Shown: positions 41,904 through 51,200 of the stretch, piece by piece | Layout of the letters: each line of letters begins with the position of its first letter | Position numbering within the stretch: position 1 is the first letter of the stretch | Source: Nocardioides lijunqiniae | GTDB lineage: Bacteria; Actinomycetota; Actinomycetes; Propionibacteriales; Nocardioidaceae | NCBI RefSeq assembly: GCF_015024225.1 | Contig: NZ_JACJGM010000013.1 | Coordinates: 60,103-124,102 of the forward strand | DNA length: 64,000 nucleotides | Reading direction: 5' to 3' | The notes under the pieces: generated by a model | Told to the model about the DNA's origin: nothing | Database searches by the model: none | What the model saw: only the letters and a program-made list of their open reading frames with translations | Translations under genes and position numbers: made by a program

Positions 41904-43082
41904 ATGACGAACTTCGCCGACATCGCGCCCCTCCTGGAGGGTCAGGCGATCGAGCTCCCCTCCTGGGCGTTCGGCAACTCCGGAACCCGCTTCAAGGTGT
42001 TCGGCACGCCCGGCACCCCGCGCTCCGTGGAGGAGAAGATCGCCGACGCCGCGACGGTGCACCGCTTCACCGGCCTCGCGCCCACCGTCGCCCTGCACAT
42101 CCCCTGGGACCTGGTCGACGACTACGTCGCGCTGCGCGCCTACGCCGCCGACCAGGGCGTGGCCCTGGGCACGATCAACTCCAACACCTTCCAGGACGAC
42201 GACTACAAGCTCGGCGCCCTGACCCACACCGACCCCAAGGTCCGCCAGAAGGCGATCGACCACCACTTCGAGTGCATCGACGTCATGAACGCCACCGGGT
42301 CGCGCGACCTGAAGATCTGGCTCGCGGAGGGCAGCAACTACCCCGGCCAGGCCGACCTGCGGGGTCGTCAGGACCGACTGGCCGAGTCGCTGGCCACGAT
42401 CTACGAGCGCATCGGCGAGGACCAGCGGCTGGTGCTGGAGTACAAGTTCTTCGAGCCGGCGTTCTACCACACCGACGTCCCCGACTGGGGCACGTCGTTC
42501 GCCCAGGTCAGCGCGCTCGGCGAGCGGGCGGTGGTCTGCCTCGACACCGGCCACCACGCCCCCGGCACCAACATCGAGTTCATCGTGATGCAGCTGCTGC
42601 GTCTGGGCCGGCTCGGGTCGTTCGACTTCAACTCGCGCTTCTACGCCGACGACGACCTGATCGTCGGCGCGGCCGACCCCTTCCAGCTGTTCCGCATCAT
42701 GTTCGAGGTCATCCGTGGCGGCGGCTACGGCCCGGCCAACCCCGACGGCCACAGCGACGTCGCCTTCATGCTCGACCAGTGCCACAACGTCGAGGACAAG
42801 ATCCCCGGCCAGATCCGCTCGGTCCTCAACGTCCAGGAGATGACGGCGCGCGCGCTGCTCGTCGACCGGGACGCGCTGGCCACCGCGCAGGAGGCCGGCG
42901 ACGTGCTCGGCGCCCACGAGGTCTTCATGGACGCCTACTCCACCGACGTCCGCGCCGACCTCGCCGCCTGGCGCGAGGAGCGCGGCCTGCCGGCCAGCCC
43001 GATGAAGGCCTACGCCGCCAGCGGCTACCAGCAGGAGATCGAGACCGCCCGCGTCGGCGGCACCGCCCTGTCCTGGACCTGA
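41904..43082 (+). CDS. rhaI: L-rhamnose isomerase
   Basis: 392 residues, the RhaI type found in Pseudomonas stutzeri and actinobacteria rather than E. coli RhaA. TIM-barrel metal ligands: VLEYKFFEPAFYHTD (Glu, about 175-189), CLDTGHHAPGTNIE (Asp/His, about 213-226), SFDFNSRFYADDDLIVGAAD (about 243-262). It makes L-rhamnulose. It starts 2 nt after the RhaM stop. Confidence 0.92.
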   Translation: MTNFADIAPLLEGQAIELPSWAFGNSGTRFKVFGTPGTPRSVEEKIADAATVHRFTGLAPTVALHIPWDLVDDYVALRAYAADQGVALGTINSNTFQDDDYKLGALTHTDPKVRQKAIDHHFECIDVMNATGSRDLKIWLAEGSNYPGQADLRGRQDRLAESLATIYERIGEDQRLVLEYKFFEPAFYHTDVPDWGTSFAQVSALGERAVVCLDTGHHAPGTNIEFIVMQLLRLGRLGSFDFNSRFYADDDLIVGAADPFQLFRIMFEVIRGGGYGPANPDGHSDVAFMLDQCHNVEDKIPGQIRSVLNVQEMTARALLVDRDALATAQEAGDVLGAHEVFMDAYSTDVRADLAAWREERGLPASPMKAYAASGYQQEIETARVGGTALSWT

Positions 43083-43129
43083 CCCACCCACCGCCCGTCA
43101 CCCACACTCTCCCCGAGGACGCCTTCCAC

Positions 43130-45166
43130 ATGAGCAACCCGACCGCCGCCGAGCTGATCGCTCGGTCCAACCGCCTGGGCGCCGACCCCAAGAACACCAA
43201 CTACGCCGGCGGCAACACCTCCGCGAAGGGCACCGAGACCGACCCGGTGACCGGTGAGCCCGTCGAGCTGCTGTGGGTCAAGGGCTCGGGCGGCGACCTC
43301 GGCACGCTGAAGGAGACCGGCCTGGCGGTGCTGCGGCTGGACCGCATGCGCGCCCTCGTCGACGTCTACCCCGGCGTCGAGCGCGAGGACGAGATGGTGG
43401 CGGCCTTCGACTACTGCCTGCACGGCAAGGGCGGCGCCGCGCCGTCGATCGACACCGCCATGCACGGCCTCGTCGACGCCGCGCACGTCGACCACCTGCA
43501 CCCCGACTCCGGCATCGCGATCGCGACCGCCGCCGACGGCGAGGCCCTGACCGCCACGATCTTCGGCGACAAGGTGGTCTGGGTGCCGTGGCGTCGTCCC
43601 GGCTTCCAGCTCGGCCTGGACATCGCCGAGATCAAGGCGAGGAACCCCCAGGCGGTCGGCTGCATCCTGGGCGGTCACGGCATCACCGCGTGGGGCGACA
43701 CCAGCGAGGAGGCCGAGCGCAGCTCGCTGTGGATCATCGACACCGCCGCTGCCCACATCGCCGAGCACAGCAGGCCGGAGCCGTTCGGCCCCGCCCTCGA
43801 GGGGTACGCCGCCCTCCCGGAGACCGAGCGGCGCGCCAAGGCCGCGGCGCTGGGCGCCACCATCCGTGGCATCGCGTCCCAGGACCGCCCCATGGTCGGG
43901 CACTTCACCGACTCCGACGTGGTGCTGGACTTCCTGGCCAGCAGCGAGCACCCCCGCCTCGCCGCGCTGGGCACGTCGTGCCCCGACCACTTCCTGCGCA
44001 CCAAGGTCAAGCCGCTCGTCCTCGACCTCCCCGCCTCCGCGTCGGTCGAGGACTCGGTGGCCCGGCTGCGCGAGCTCGCGGTGTCCTACCGCGAGGACTA
44101 CCAGGCCTACTACGACCGCCACGCCACCCCGGAGTCGCCCGCGATCCGCGGCGCCGACCCGCTGATCGTGCTGGTGCCCGGCGTCGGGATGTTCAGCTAC
44201 GGCAAGGACAAGCAGACCGCCCGCGTGGCCGGCGAGTTCTACACCAACGCCATCAACGTCATGCGCGGCGCCGAGGGGCTCTCGACGTACGCCCCGATCG
44301 ACGAGAGCGAGAAGTTCCGCATCGAGTACTGGGCGCTGGAGGAGGCCAAGCTCCAGCGGATGCCGGCCCCCAAGCCCCTGGCCACCCGGATCGCGCTGGT
44401 GACCGGCGCCGCCGGCGGCATCGGCAAGGCCACGGCCAAGCGGCTCGCCGCCGAGGGCGCCTGCGTCGTCATCGCCGACCTGTCGCTGGAGAAGGCGCAG
44501 GCCGCGGCCGCCGAGATCGGCGGCCCCGACGTGGCCGTGGGCGTGGCCGCCGACGTCTCCGACGAGGCGGCCGTGCAGGCCATGGTCGACGCCGCCGTGC
44601 TCGCCTTCGGTGGCGTGGACCTGGTCGTCAACAACGCCGGTCTGTCACTGTCCAAGTCGCTGCTCGAGACGACCGAGGCCGACTGGGACCTGCAGCACAA
44701 CGTGATGGCCAAGGGCTCGTTCCTGGTGTCGAAGGCCGCGGCGCGCGTGCTCATCGACCAGGGCATGGGCGGCGACGTCATCTACATCTCCTCGAAGAAC
44801 TCCGTCTTCGCCGGTCCCAACAACATCGCCTACTCCGCGACCAAGGCCGACCAGGCGCACCAGGTCCGGCTCCTGGCCGCCGAGCTCGGCGAGCACGGCG
44901 TCAAGGTCAACGGCGTCAACCCCGACGGCGTCGTCGCGGGCTCCGGGATCTTCGCGAGCGGCTGGGGCGCCAACCGCGCCGCGGTCTACGGCGTCGAGGA
45001 GAAGGACCTCGGCAAGTTCTACGCGCAGCGCACGATCCTCAAGCGCGAGGTGCTGCCGGAGAACATCGCGAACGCGGTCTTCGTGCTCTGCGGCCCGGAC
45101 CTCTCGCACACCACCGGGCTGCACGTGCCGGTCGACGCGGGTGTCGCTGCCGCCTTCCTGCGATGA
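43130..45166 (+). CDS. rhaEW: Bifunctional rhamnulose-1-phosphate aldolase / short-chain L-lactaldehyde dehydrogenase
   Basis: 678 residues. N-terminal class II aldolase domain (about 1-400): NTNYAGGNTSAKGT (about 22-35), zinc ligands in VDHLHPDSGIAIA (about 122-134) and GGHGITAWGD (about 181). C-terminal SDR domain (about 420-678): LVTGAAGGIGKATAK (about 423-437), VNNAGLSLS and active site YSATKADQAHQV (Y-x-x-x-K). This is the RhaEW fusion known from Bacillus and Chloroflexi: cleavage to DHAP and L-lactaldehyde, and oxidation of the latter to L-lactate by the same protein. The 47-nt gap before it has only a weak GAGGAC ribosome site. Confidence 0.9.
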   Translation: MSNPTAAELIARSNRLGADPKNTNYAGGNTSAKGTETDPVTGEPVELLWVKGSGGDLGTLKETGLAVLRLDRMRALVDVYPGVEREDEMVAAFDYCLHGKGGAAPSIDTAMHGLVDAAHVDHLHPDSGIAIATAADGEALTATIFGDKVVWVPWRRPGFQLGLDIAEIKARNPQAVGCILGGHGITAWGDTSEEAERSSLWIIDTAAAHIAEHSRPEPFGPALEGYAALPETERRAKAAALGATIRGIASQDRPMVGHFTDSDVVLDFLASSEHPRLAALGTSCPDHFLRTKVKPLVLDLPASASVEDSVARLRELAVSYREDYQAYYDRHATPESPAIRGADPLIVLVPGVGMFSYGKDKQTARVAGEFYTNAINVMRGAEGLSTYAPIDESEKFRIEYWALEEAKLQRMPAPKPLATRIALVTGAAGGIGKATAKRLAAEGACVVIADLSLEKAQAAAAEIGGPDVAVGVAADVSDEAAVQAMVDAAVLAFGGVDLVVNNAGLSLSKSLLETTEADWDLQHNVMAKGSFLVSKAAARVLIDQGMGGDVIYISSKNSVFAGPNNIAYSATKADQAHQVRLLAAELGEHGVKVNGVNPDGVVAGSGIFASGWGANRAAVYGVEEKDLGKFYAQRTILKREVLPENIANAVFVLCGPDLSHTTGLHVPVDAGVAAAFLR

Positions 45167-46671
45167 GCGGTCCGGCTCCGGTCCGGGTGGCCGCGGTCGA
45201 CCTGGGCGCGACCAGCGGTCGCGTGATGGCCGGCCGGGTCGGTGAGCGGATCCTCCAGCTCGACGAGGTGCACCGCTTCCCCAACGGCGGCGTGCGCGCC
45301 CGCGGCGGGCTGTTCTGGGACGTCCTCGGCATCCACCGCGAGGTGCTGGCCGGGCTGCGCACCGTCGCGCGGACCGGTCCGCTGCACGGCATCGGCATCG
45401 ACTCCTGGGCCGTCGACTACGGGCTGCTCGACCGCGACGGGCTGCTGCTGGGCAACCCCTACTCCCACCGCGACGCCCGCACCGACGGCGTGATGGAGCA
45501 GGTCCTGCAGACCGTGAGCGGACCCGAGCTGTACGCCACCACGGGGCTCCAGCAGCTGCCCTTCAACACGATCTACCAGCTCGTGGCCGCGCGCGGGACG
45601 GCCGCGCTCGAGTCGGCCGAGTCGCTCCTGCTGCTGCCCGACCTCCTGGGCTACTGGCTCACCGGGACCGTGGGGGCCGAGCGCACCAACGCCTCGACCA
45701 CCCAGCTCTACGACGTGCGCGCGCGGGAGTGGGCGCTGGACCTGGCCAAGCGCCTCGGCATCCCGTGGGCGGTCCTGCCGCCGCTGCGCGACGCCGGTGA
45801 CCGGGTCGGACCGCTGCTGCCGGAGGTCGCCCACCACCTGGGCGTCGGGGAGGAGGTGCCCGTGATCGCGGTCGCCTCTCACGACACCGCGTCGGCGGTC
45901 GTCGCGGTGCCGGCCCAGGACGAGGCCTTCGCCTACATCTCCTCCGGCACCTGGTCGCTCGTCGGGCTCGAGCTCGACGAGCCGGTGCTGAGCGAGGCGG
46001 CCCGGCTGGCCGACTTCACCAACGAGGGCGGCATCGACGGGACGGTGCGCTTCCTGCGCAACGTCACCGGGCTGTGGGTGCTCTCGGAGTGCCTGCGGGC
46101 CTGGGGTGACGACCGCGCCACCCGGGTGGAGCTGCACACGCTGCTCGCCGCCGCGACGGACGCCCCGGCCGCGCGCACGGTCGTGGACGTCAACGACCCG
46201 CGGCTGCTGCCGCCCGGAACCGGCGCGCACGACGCGATGCCGGCACGGATCGTGCGGCTGGCCGAAGAGGCGGGCGAGCCGATCCCGCGCACGCCCGTGG
46301 CCGTCACGAGGTGCATCCTCGACAGCCTGGCACTGGCCTACCGCCGCCAGCTCCGCACGGCGGCCGAGCTCGCCGGGCGCCGCGTCGAGGTCGTGCACGT
46401 CGTGGGCGGCGGCTCGCAGAACGAGCTGCTGTGCCAGCTCACCGCGGACGCCTGCGAGCTGCCCGTGCTCGCCGGTCCCGCCGAGGCGGCGGCCCTCGGC
46501 AACGTCCTGGTGCAGGCCCGCACCCTGGGCGCCGGGGTGCCCGACCTGGCCTCCATGCGCGACCTCGTCCGCCGTACCCACGACGTGCGACAGCACCTGC
46601 CTCGCGCCGGTGTCGACTGGGACGCCGCCGAGTCGCGGCTCCCCCTGAAGGATGGTGGACTTCCCGTATGA
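45163..46671 (+). CDS. rhaB: Rhamnulokinase
   Basis: 502 residues, FGGY carbohydrate kinase. ATP/sugar motifs: [15 protein letters not shown] (about 10-24), [20 protein letters not shown] (about 75), [13 protein letters not shown] (about 240) and [20 protein letters not shown] (about 408-427). It phosphorylates L-rhamnulose at O1 for the aldolase. The ATG overlaps the upstream stop (ATGA), and its stop overlaps the LldD start. Confidence 0.92.
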   Translation: MSGPAPVRVAAVDLGATSGRVMAGRVGERILQLDEVHRFPNGGVRARGGLFWDVLGIHREVLAGLRTVARTGPLHGIGIDSWAVDYGLLDRDGLLLGNPYSHRDARTDGVMEQVLQTVSGPELYATTGLQQLPFNTIYQLVAARGTAALESAESLLLLPDLLGYWLTGTVGAERTNASTTQLYDVRAREWALDLAKRLGIPWAVLPPLRDAGDRVGPLLPEVAHHLGVGEEVPVIAVASHDTASAVVAVPAQDEAFAYISSGTWSLVGLELDEPVLSEAARLADFTNEGGIDGTVRFLRNVTGLWVLSECLRAWGDDRATRVELHTLLAAATDAPAARTVVDVNDPRLLPPGTGAHDAMPARIVRLAEEAGEPIPRTPVAVTRCILDSLALAYRRQLRTAAELAGRRVEVVHVVGGGSQNELLCQLTADACELPVLAGPAEAAALGNVLVQARTLGAGVPDLASMRDLVRRTHDVRQHLPRAGVDWDAAESRLPLKDGGLPV

Positions 46672-47897
46672 AGCGACAGCTCCCCAAGCGCCACGACCTG
46701 GCGCCGCTGCTCAAGTTCAAGAAGCCGGTCCTCTCGCCCAAGGACCGGCGGCTCGCCTCGGCGCTGACGGTCGAGGACCTGCGCCGCATCGCCAAGCGCC
46801 GCACGCCCAAGGCGGCCTTCGACTACACCGACGGCGCCGCCGACGGCGAGGTGTCGCTGGCCCGCGCCCGCGAGGCCTTCGCCGACGTGGAGTTCCACCC
46901 GGCGATCCTGCGCGACGTCTCGACCGTCGACACCTCGCGCGAGGTGCTCGGCGCCCCGACCTCCCTGCCGTTCGGCATCGCCCCCACCGGCTTCACGCGG
47001 ATGATGCAGTCGGAGGGCGAGATCGCCGGCGCCACGGCGGCCGCCGCCGCCGGCATCCCGTTCGCGCTGTCGACGATGGGCACCACCTCGATCGAGGACG
47101 TCGCCGCGGCCGCGCCCGGCGGACGGCACTGGTTCCAGCTGTACATGTGGAAGGACCGCGAGCGGTCGATGGCGCTCGTCGACCGGGCCGCCGCCGCCGG
47201 CTACGACACCCTGCTGGTCACCGTCGACGTCCCGGTCGCCGGCGCCCGCCTGCGCGACGTGCGCAACGGCATGACGATCCCTCCGACCCTCTCGCCCCGC
47301 ACCGTGGTCAACGCGATCCCGCGACCGGCGTGGTGGATCAACTTCCTGACGACCGAGCCGCTGGCGTTCGCCTCGCTCGACTCCTGGTCGGGCACGGTGG
47401 CCGACCTGCTCGACACGATGTTCGACCCCACGGTCACCTTCGAGGACCTCGCCTGGATCCGCTCGCAGTGGCCGGGCAAGATCTCGGTGAAGGGCGTGCA
47501 GAACGTCGAGGACTCGCGCCGGCTCGCCGACCTGGGCGTCGACGCGATCGTGCTGTCCAACCACGGCGGCCGCCAGCTCGACCGCGCGCCGGTGCCCTTC
47601 CACCTGCTGCCGGAGGTCGTGCGCGAGGTCGGGTCCGACCTCGAGGTGCACCTCGACACCGGCATCATGTCGGGCCAGGACATCGTGGCGGCGCTCGCCC
47701 ACGGCGCCCACTTCACGATGATCGGCCGCGCCTACCTCTACGGCCTGATGTCGGGCGGGCGCGAGGGCGTGGACCGCACCATCGAGATCCTGACCGGGCA
47801 GATCGAGCGCACCATGCGCCTGCTGGGCGTCACGTCCCTGGACGAGCTCGAGCCCCGTCACGTCACCGCGCTGCGACGGTTGTCCCCCCGGGGCTGA
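46668..47897 (+). CDS. lldD: FMN-dependent L-lactate dehydrogenase (alpha-hydroxy-acid oxidase family)
   Basis: 409 residues. TIM barrel FMN enzyme: [19 protein letters not shown] (about 47-65), [23 protein letters not shown] (about 160), Lys in ISVKGVQ (about 275) and catalytic His/Arg in [13 protein letters not shown] (about 294-306). It oxidises L-lactate to pyruvate, feeding the respiratory chain. Being coupled by ATGA to rhamnulokinase, it appears dedicated to lactate from the lactaldehyde step. Other alpha-hydroxy acids cannot be excluded. Confidence 0.87.
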   Translation: MKRQLPKRHDLAPLLKFKKPVLSPKDRRLASALTVEDLRRIAKRRTPKAAFDYTDGAADGEVSLARAREAFADVEFHPAILRDVSTVDTSREVLGAPTSLPFGIAPTGFTRMMQSEGEIAGATAAAAAGIPFALSTMGTTSIEDVAAAAPGGRHWFQLYMWKDRERSMALVDRAAAAGYDTLLVTVDVPVAGARLRDVRNGMTIPPTLSPRTVVNAIPRPAWWINFLTTEPLAFASLDSWSGTVADLLDTMFDPTVTFEDLAWIRSQWPGKISVKGVQNVEDSRRLADLGVDAIVLSNHGGRQLDRAPVPFHLLPEVVREVGSDLEVHLDTGIMSGQDIVAALAHGAHFTMIGRAYLYGLMSGGREGVDRTIEILTGQIERTMRLLGVTSLDELEPRHVTALRRLSPRG

Positions 47898-47905
47898 GAC
47901 CAGGC

Positions 47906-48142
47906 ATGCCCAGGGAGGTCTCGGAGGGGCAGCCGGGCGAGGGCGCCCGGTGGCGGCCCGACCCTGCCGACCTGGAGGTGCTGAGCCTCCTCGCGGACGG
48001 GCTCACCGTCGACGCCGTCGCCCGCCGACAGGGCGTCTCCGAGCGCACCGTGCGGCGGCGGCTGCGCGCGATCGCCGACGAGATCGGGGTCGACTCGACC
48101 ATCGAGGCGGTCGTCCACGCGGTCCGGTCGCGGCTGATCTGA
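47906..48142 (+). CDS. Small HTH (LuxR/GerE-like) protein
   Basis: 78 residues, essentially a single helix-turn-helix: LEVLSLLADGLTVDAVARRQ (about 23-42) and GVSERTVRRRLRAIADEIGV (about 43-62), followed by VVHAVRSRLI. The fold resembles the C-terminal DNA-binding domain of LuxR-type regulators without any receiver or sensor. It is last in the rhamnose operon, 8 nt after lldD. It might regulate the operon or the rhamnosidase; no target is proven. Confidence 0.65.
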   Translation: MPREVSEGQPGEGARWRPDPADLEVLSLLADGLTVDAVARRQGVSERTVRRRLRAIADEIGVDSTIEAVVHAVRSRLI

Positions 48143-48183
48143 GGAGTGCCGGAATCCGGCGTGACCGGATGCGGACACGCGCA

Positions 48184-48212
48184 TTGTGACGAGCGTCACG
48201 AGGCCCTACGTT
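48184..48212 (+). promoter_or_regulatory. Candidate promoter of the rhamnosidase gene
   Basis: TTGTGA (48184-48189), 17 nt, TACGTT (48207-48212). The predicted start site near 48219 falls in the LacI-type operator. Confidence 0.5.
48185..48200. promoter_or_regulatory. CRP/GlxR-like site at the rhamnosidase promoter
   Basis: TGTGA-CGAGCG-TCACG, nine of ten consensus positions. It overlaps the proposed -35 box. Confidence 0.45.
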
Positions 48213-48217
48213 GCTGG

Positions 48218-48231
48218 TTGCAACGTTTCAA
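48218..48231. promoter_or_regulatory. LacI-type operator of the rhamnosidase gene
   Basis: TTGCAACGTTTCAA, palindromic except for one pair. It is related to the TGAAA..TTTCA sites at the rhamnose operon and sits on the predicted start site, so the same repressor may act here. Confidence 0.5.
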
Positions 48232-48254
48232 AGCCTCTCCAGTCAGGACCCCCC

Positions 48255-51200
48255 ATGCTGCCTGCTCCCTCGCACCGCCTGCGCTCCCTCGTCTCGGGGC
48301 TGGCGCTCACGCTGTCCCTGGGCGTGGTGGCCCCGATCGCCCTCGGCGCTCCCGCGGCCCACGCCGCGGAGCCGCTCTCGGTCGGCCACCTCACCGCCAA
48401 CGGCCGCGTCGACCCGCTCGGCATCCCGGGAGCGCCGCCCACCCTGGGCTGGGTCTCGGAGTCCACCGCCCGCGGCGTCGTGCAGTCCGCCTACCAGGTG
48501 CGGGTCGCCTCGAGCGAGGACGCGCTGGGGCAGCCGGACGTGTGGGACAGCGGGAAGGTCGACTCGGCCCGCCAGGTCGACGTGGCCTACGCCGGCCCGG
48601 CGCTGGCGTCGGGCACGGAGTACGTGTGGCAGGTGCGGGTCTGGGACGGTGCGGGCGAGCAGTCCGCCTGGAGCGCGCCGGCGACGTTCGAGACGGGGCT
48701 CCTGGAGCCGGCCGACTGGGGCGACGCCGCGTGGGTGGGCAAGCCGGCCGGGACCGAGGTCGACCGCTGGACCGACTACACCGTCGACTTCGACTTCGAC
48801 ATCGACAACCTGGTGTTCGGCGCCTTCGTGCGCGCCAGCACCACGGGCAACGCCTACATGTGGCAGCTCAGCGTCGCGGACGGGACGCCGAGGTTCCGTC
48901 CGCACCTGCGCGTCAACGGCAACTACAGCCTGATGGCCAACAAGAGCATCGCCGACGTCGTCTCCGCCGCCGACCTGCTCGACGGCGAGCACACCATGAG
49001 CGTCACCTTCGACGGCCCGACCATCACTACCAAGCTGGACGGCACCACGATCGACACCCGCACCGACCCGACGTTCGACCGGGGCTTCGTGGGCTTCCGC
49101 TTCGACCAGGCCAACGAGGGCACGGAGCAGGCGACGGTCCACGAGGTGACGGTGACCGCGGAGAACGGCGACGTCCTGCTCGACACCGACTTCACCGACG
49201 GCAACCCCTTCGACGGCGGCACCCTGGTCCCCGAGGGCCTCCAGCTGAAGGGCCGGCTCGACGCGCTGTGGCGCTCGCCCGACGCGAACCGCCCGCTGCT
49301 GCGCAAGGAGTTCGCCACCGAGGCGGGCAAGACCGTGGCGAGCGCCCGCGTCTACGCCTCCGCGCACGGCATCTACGAGCTCAACCTCAACGGCGAGAAG
49401 GTGGGCGACCAGCTCCTCGCTCCCGGGTGGACCGACTACCGCAAGCGCATCCAGGCCCAGACCTACGACGTGACCGAGCTGGTGCGGTCGGGGGAGAACG
49501 CCTTCGGCGCCGAGCTCGCCGACGGCTGGTGGGCCGGCAAGGTCGGCATGTGGGGTCCCGACATGTACGGCGACCAGCTCGCGCTGGTGGCCCGTCTGCG
49601 GATCGACTACACCGACGGCTCCAGCGAGTGGGTCGACACCGACGACACCTGGACGTCCCACTACGGCCCCTACGTCTTCACCGACAACATCGACGGGGAG
49701 ACCTACGACGCCCGCGCCGAGCAGACCGGCTGGGAGCAGCCGGAGTTCGACGACGCCGGCTGGGCCGACGTGGCCGTCGTGGCGTCCGACACCGCCAAGC
49801 TGGTGCCGCAGCGCGACGACCCGGTGCGCGTCACCGAGGAGCTCGCCACGGTCGAGCGCACCGAGCCCACCCCCGGCGCCCTCGTCTACGACCTCGGGCA
49901 GAACATGGTCGGCGGCGCCCGGATGCAGCTGTCCGGCGTCGCCGGTCAGACCGTGACCATCCGCTACGGCGAGATGCTCAACCCCGACGGCACGCTCTAC
50001 ACCGCCAACCTGCGCGCCGCGAAGGTGACCGACCGCTACACCTTCGCGACCACCGGCACGGTGACCTACGAGCCGAAGTTCACCCAGCACGGCTTCCGCT
50101 ACGTGGAGATCGTGGGCGCCGCGACGCCGCCGGCCGCCGCCGACGTGACCGGCGTGGTCTGGGGCTCCGACCTCGCCGCCACCGGCACGCTCGAGACCTC
50201 CGACGCGATGCTGAACCAGCTGACGAGCAACATCTCGTGGGGGCAGCGCGGCAACTTCCTGTCCATCCCCACCGACACCCCGGCGCGCGACGAGCGCCTC
50301 GGCTGGACCGGTGACATCAACGTGTTCGCCCCGACGGCCAGCTACCTGCGCGACACCCGGGCCTTCCTGGGCAAGTGGATGGTGGACCTGCAGGACTCGG
50401 CCCGCGAGAACGGCAACTTCCACGGCATCGCGCCCGTGCCGCCCGGCATCGACCTGGGCAGCGGGCTCGGCTGGTCCGACGCCGCCGTGACCGTCCCGTA
50501 CGCCGTCTGGCTGGCCCACGGCGACACCGCGATCGTGCGGGAGAACTACGTCGCGATGGAGAAGTTCCTGCGCTTCACCCAGGACGGCGCCGGCGCCGAC
50601 CTGATCGACACCGCCCGCGGCAACTGGGACGACTGGCTCAACCTCAACGACAACACGCCCACCAGCGTGCTGGGGACGGCCTACCTGGCGGAGAACGCCC
50701 GGATGATGTCCGAGATGGCCGCCGGCATCGGCGAGGACGCCGACGCCGCCGAGTTCGCCCAGCTCTCGGCCGACGTGCGTGCCGCCTTCGCGGACACGCT
50801 CGTGCAGCCCGACGGCACCGTCGACGGCAACAGCCAGACGGCGTACGCGATGGCGCTCGGCATGGACCTGGTGCCCGACGCCGCCCTGCGCGAGAAGGTG
50901 GCGGCCAGGTTCGTCGCCAAGCTCGCCGCCAGCGACAACCACCTGACCACCGGCTTCCTGGGCACCCCCTGGCTGCTCCCGGCACTCAGCAGCATCGGCC
51001 GCGACGACCTCGCCTACACGCTGCTCATGCACGAGGACTACCCGTCGTGGGGCTACGAGGTGGCGAAGGGCGCGACCACGATGTGGGAGCGCTGGGACTC
51101 CATCAAGCCCGACGGCACCTTCGGCGACGTCGGCATGAACTCCTTCAACCACTACGCCTACGGCGCCGTGGGCGACTGGATGTACCAGAACATCGGTGGC

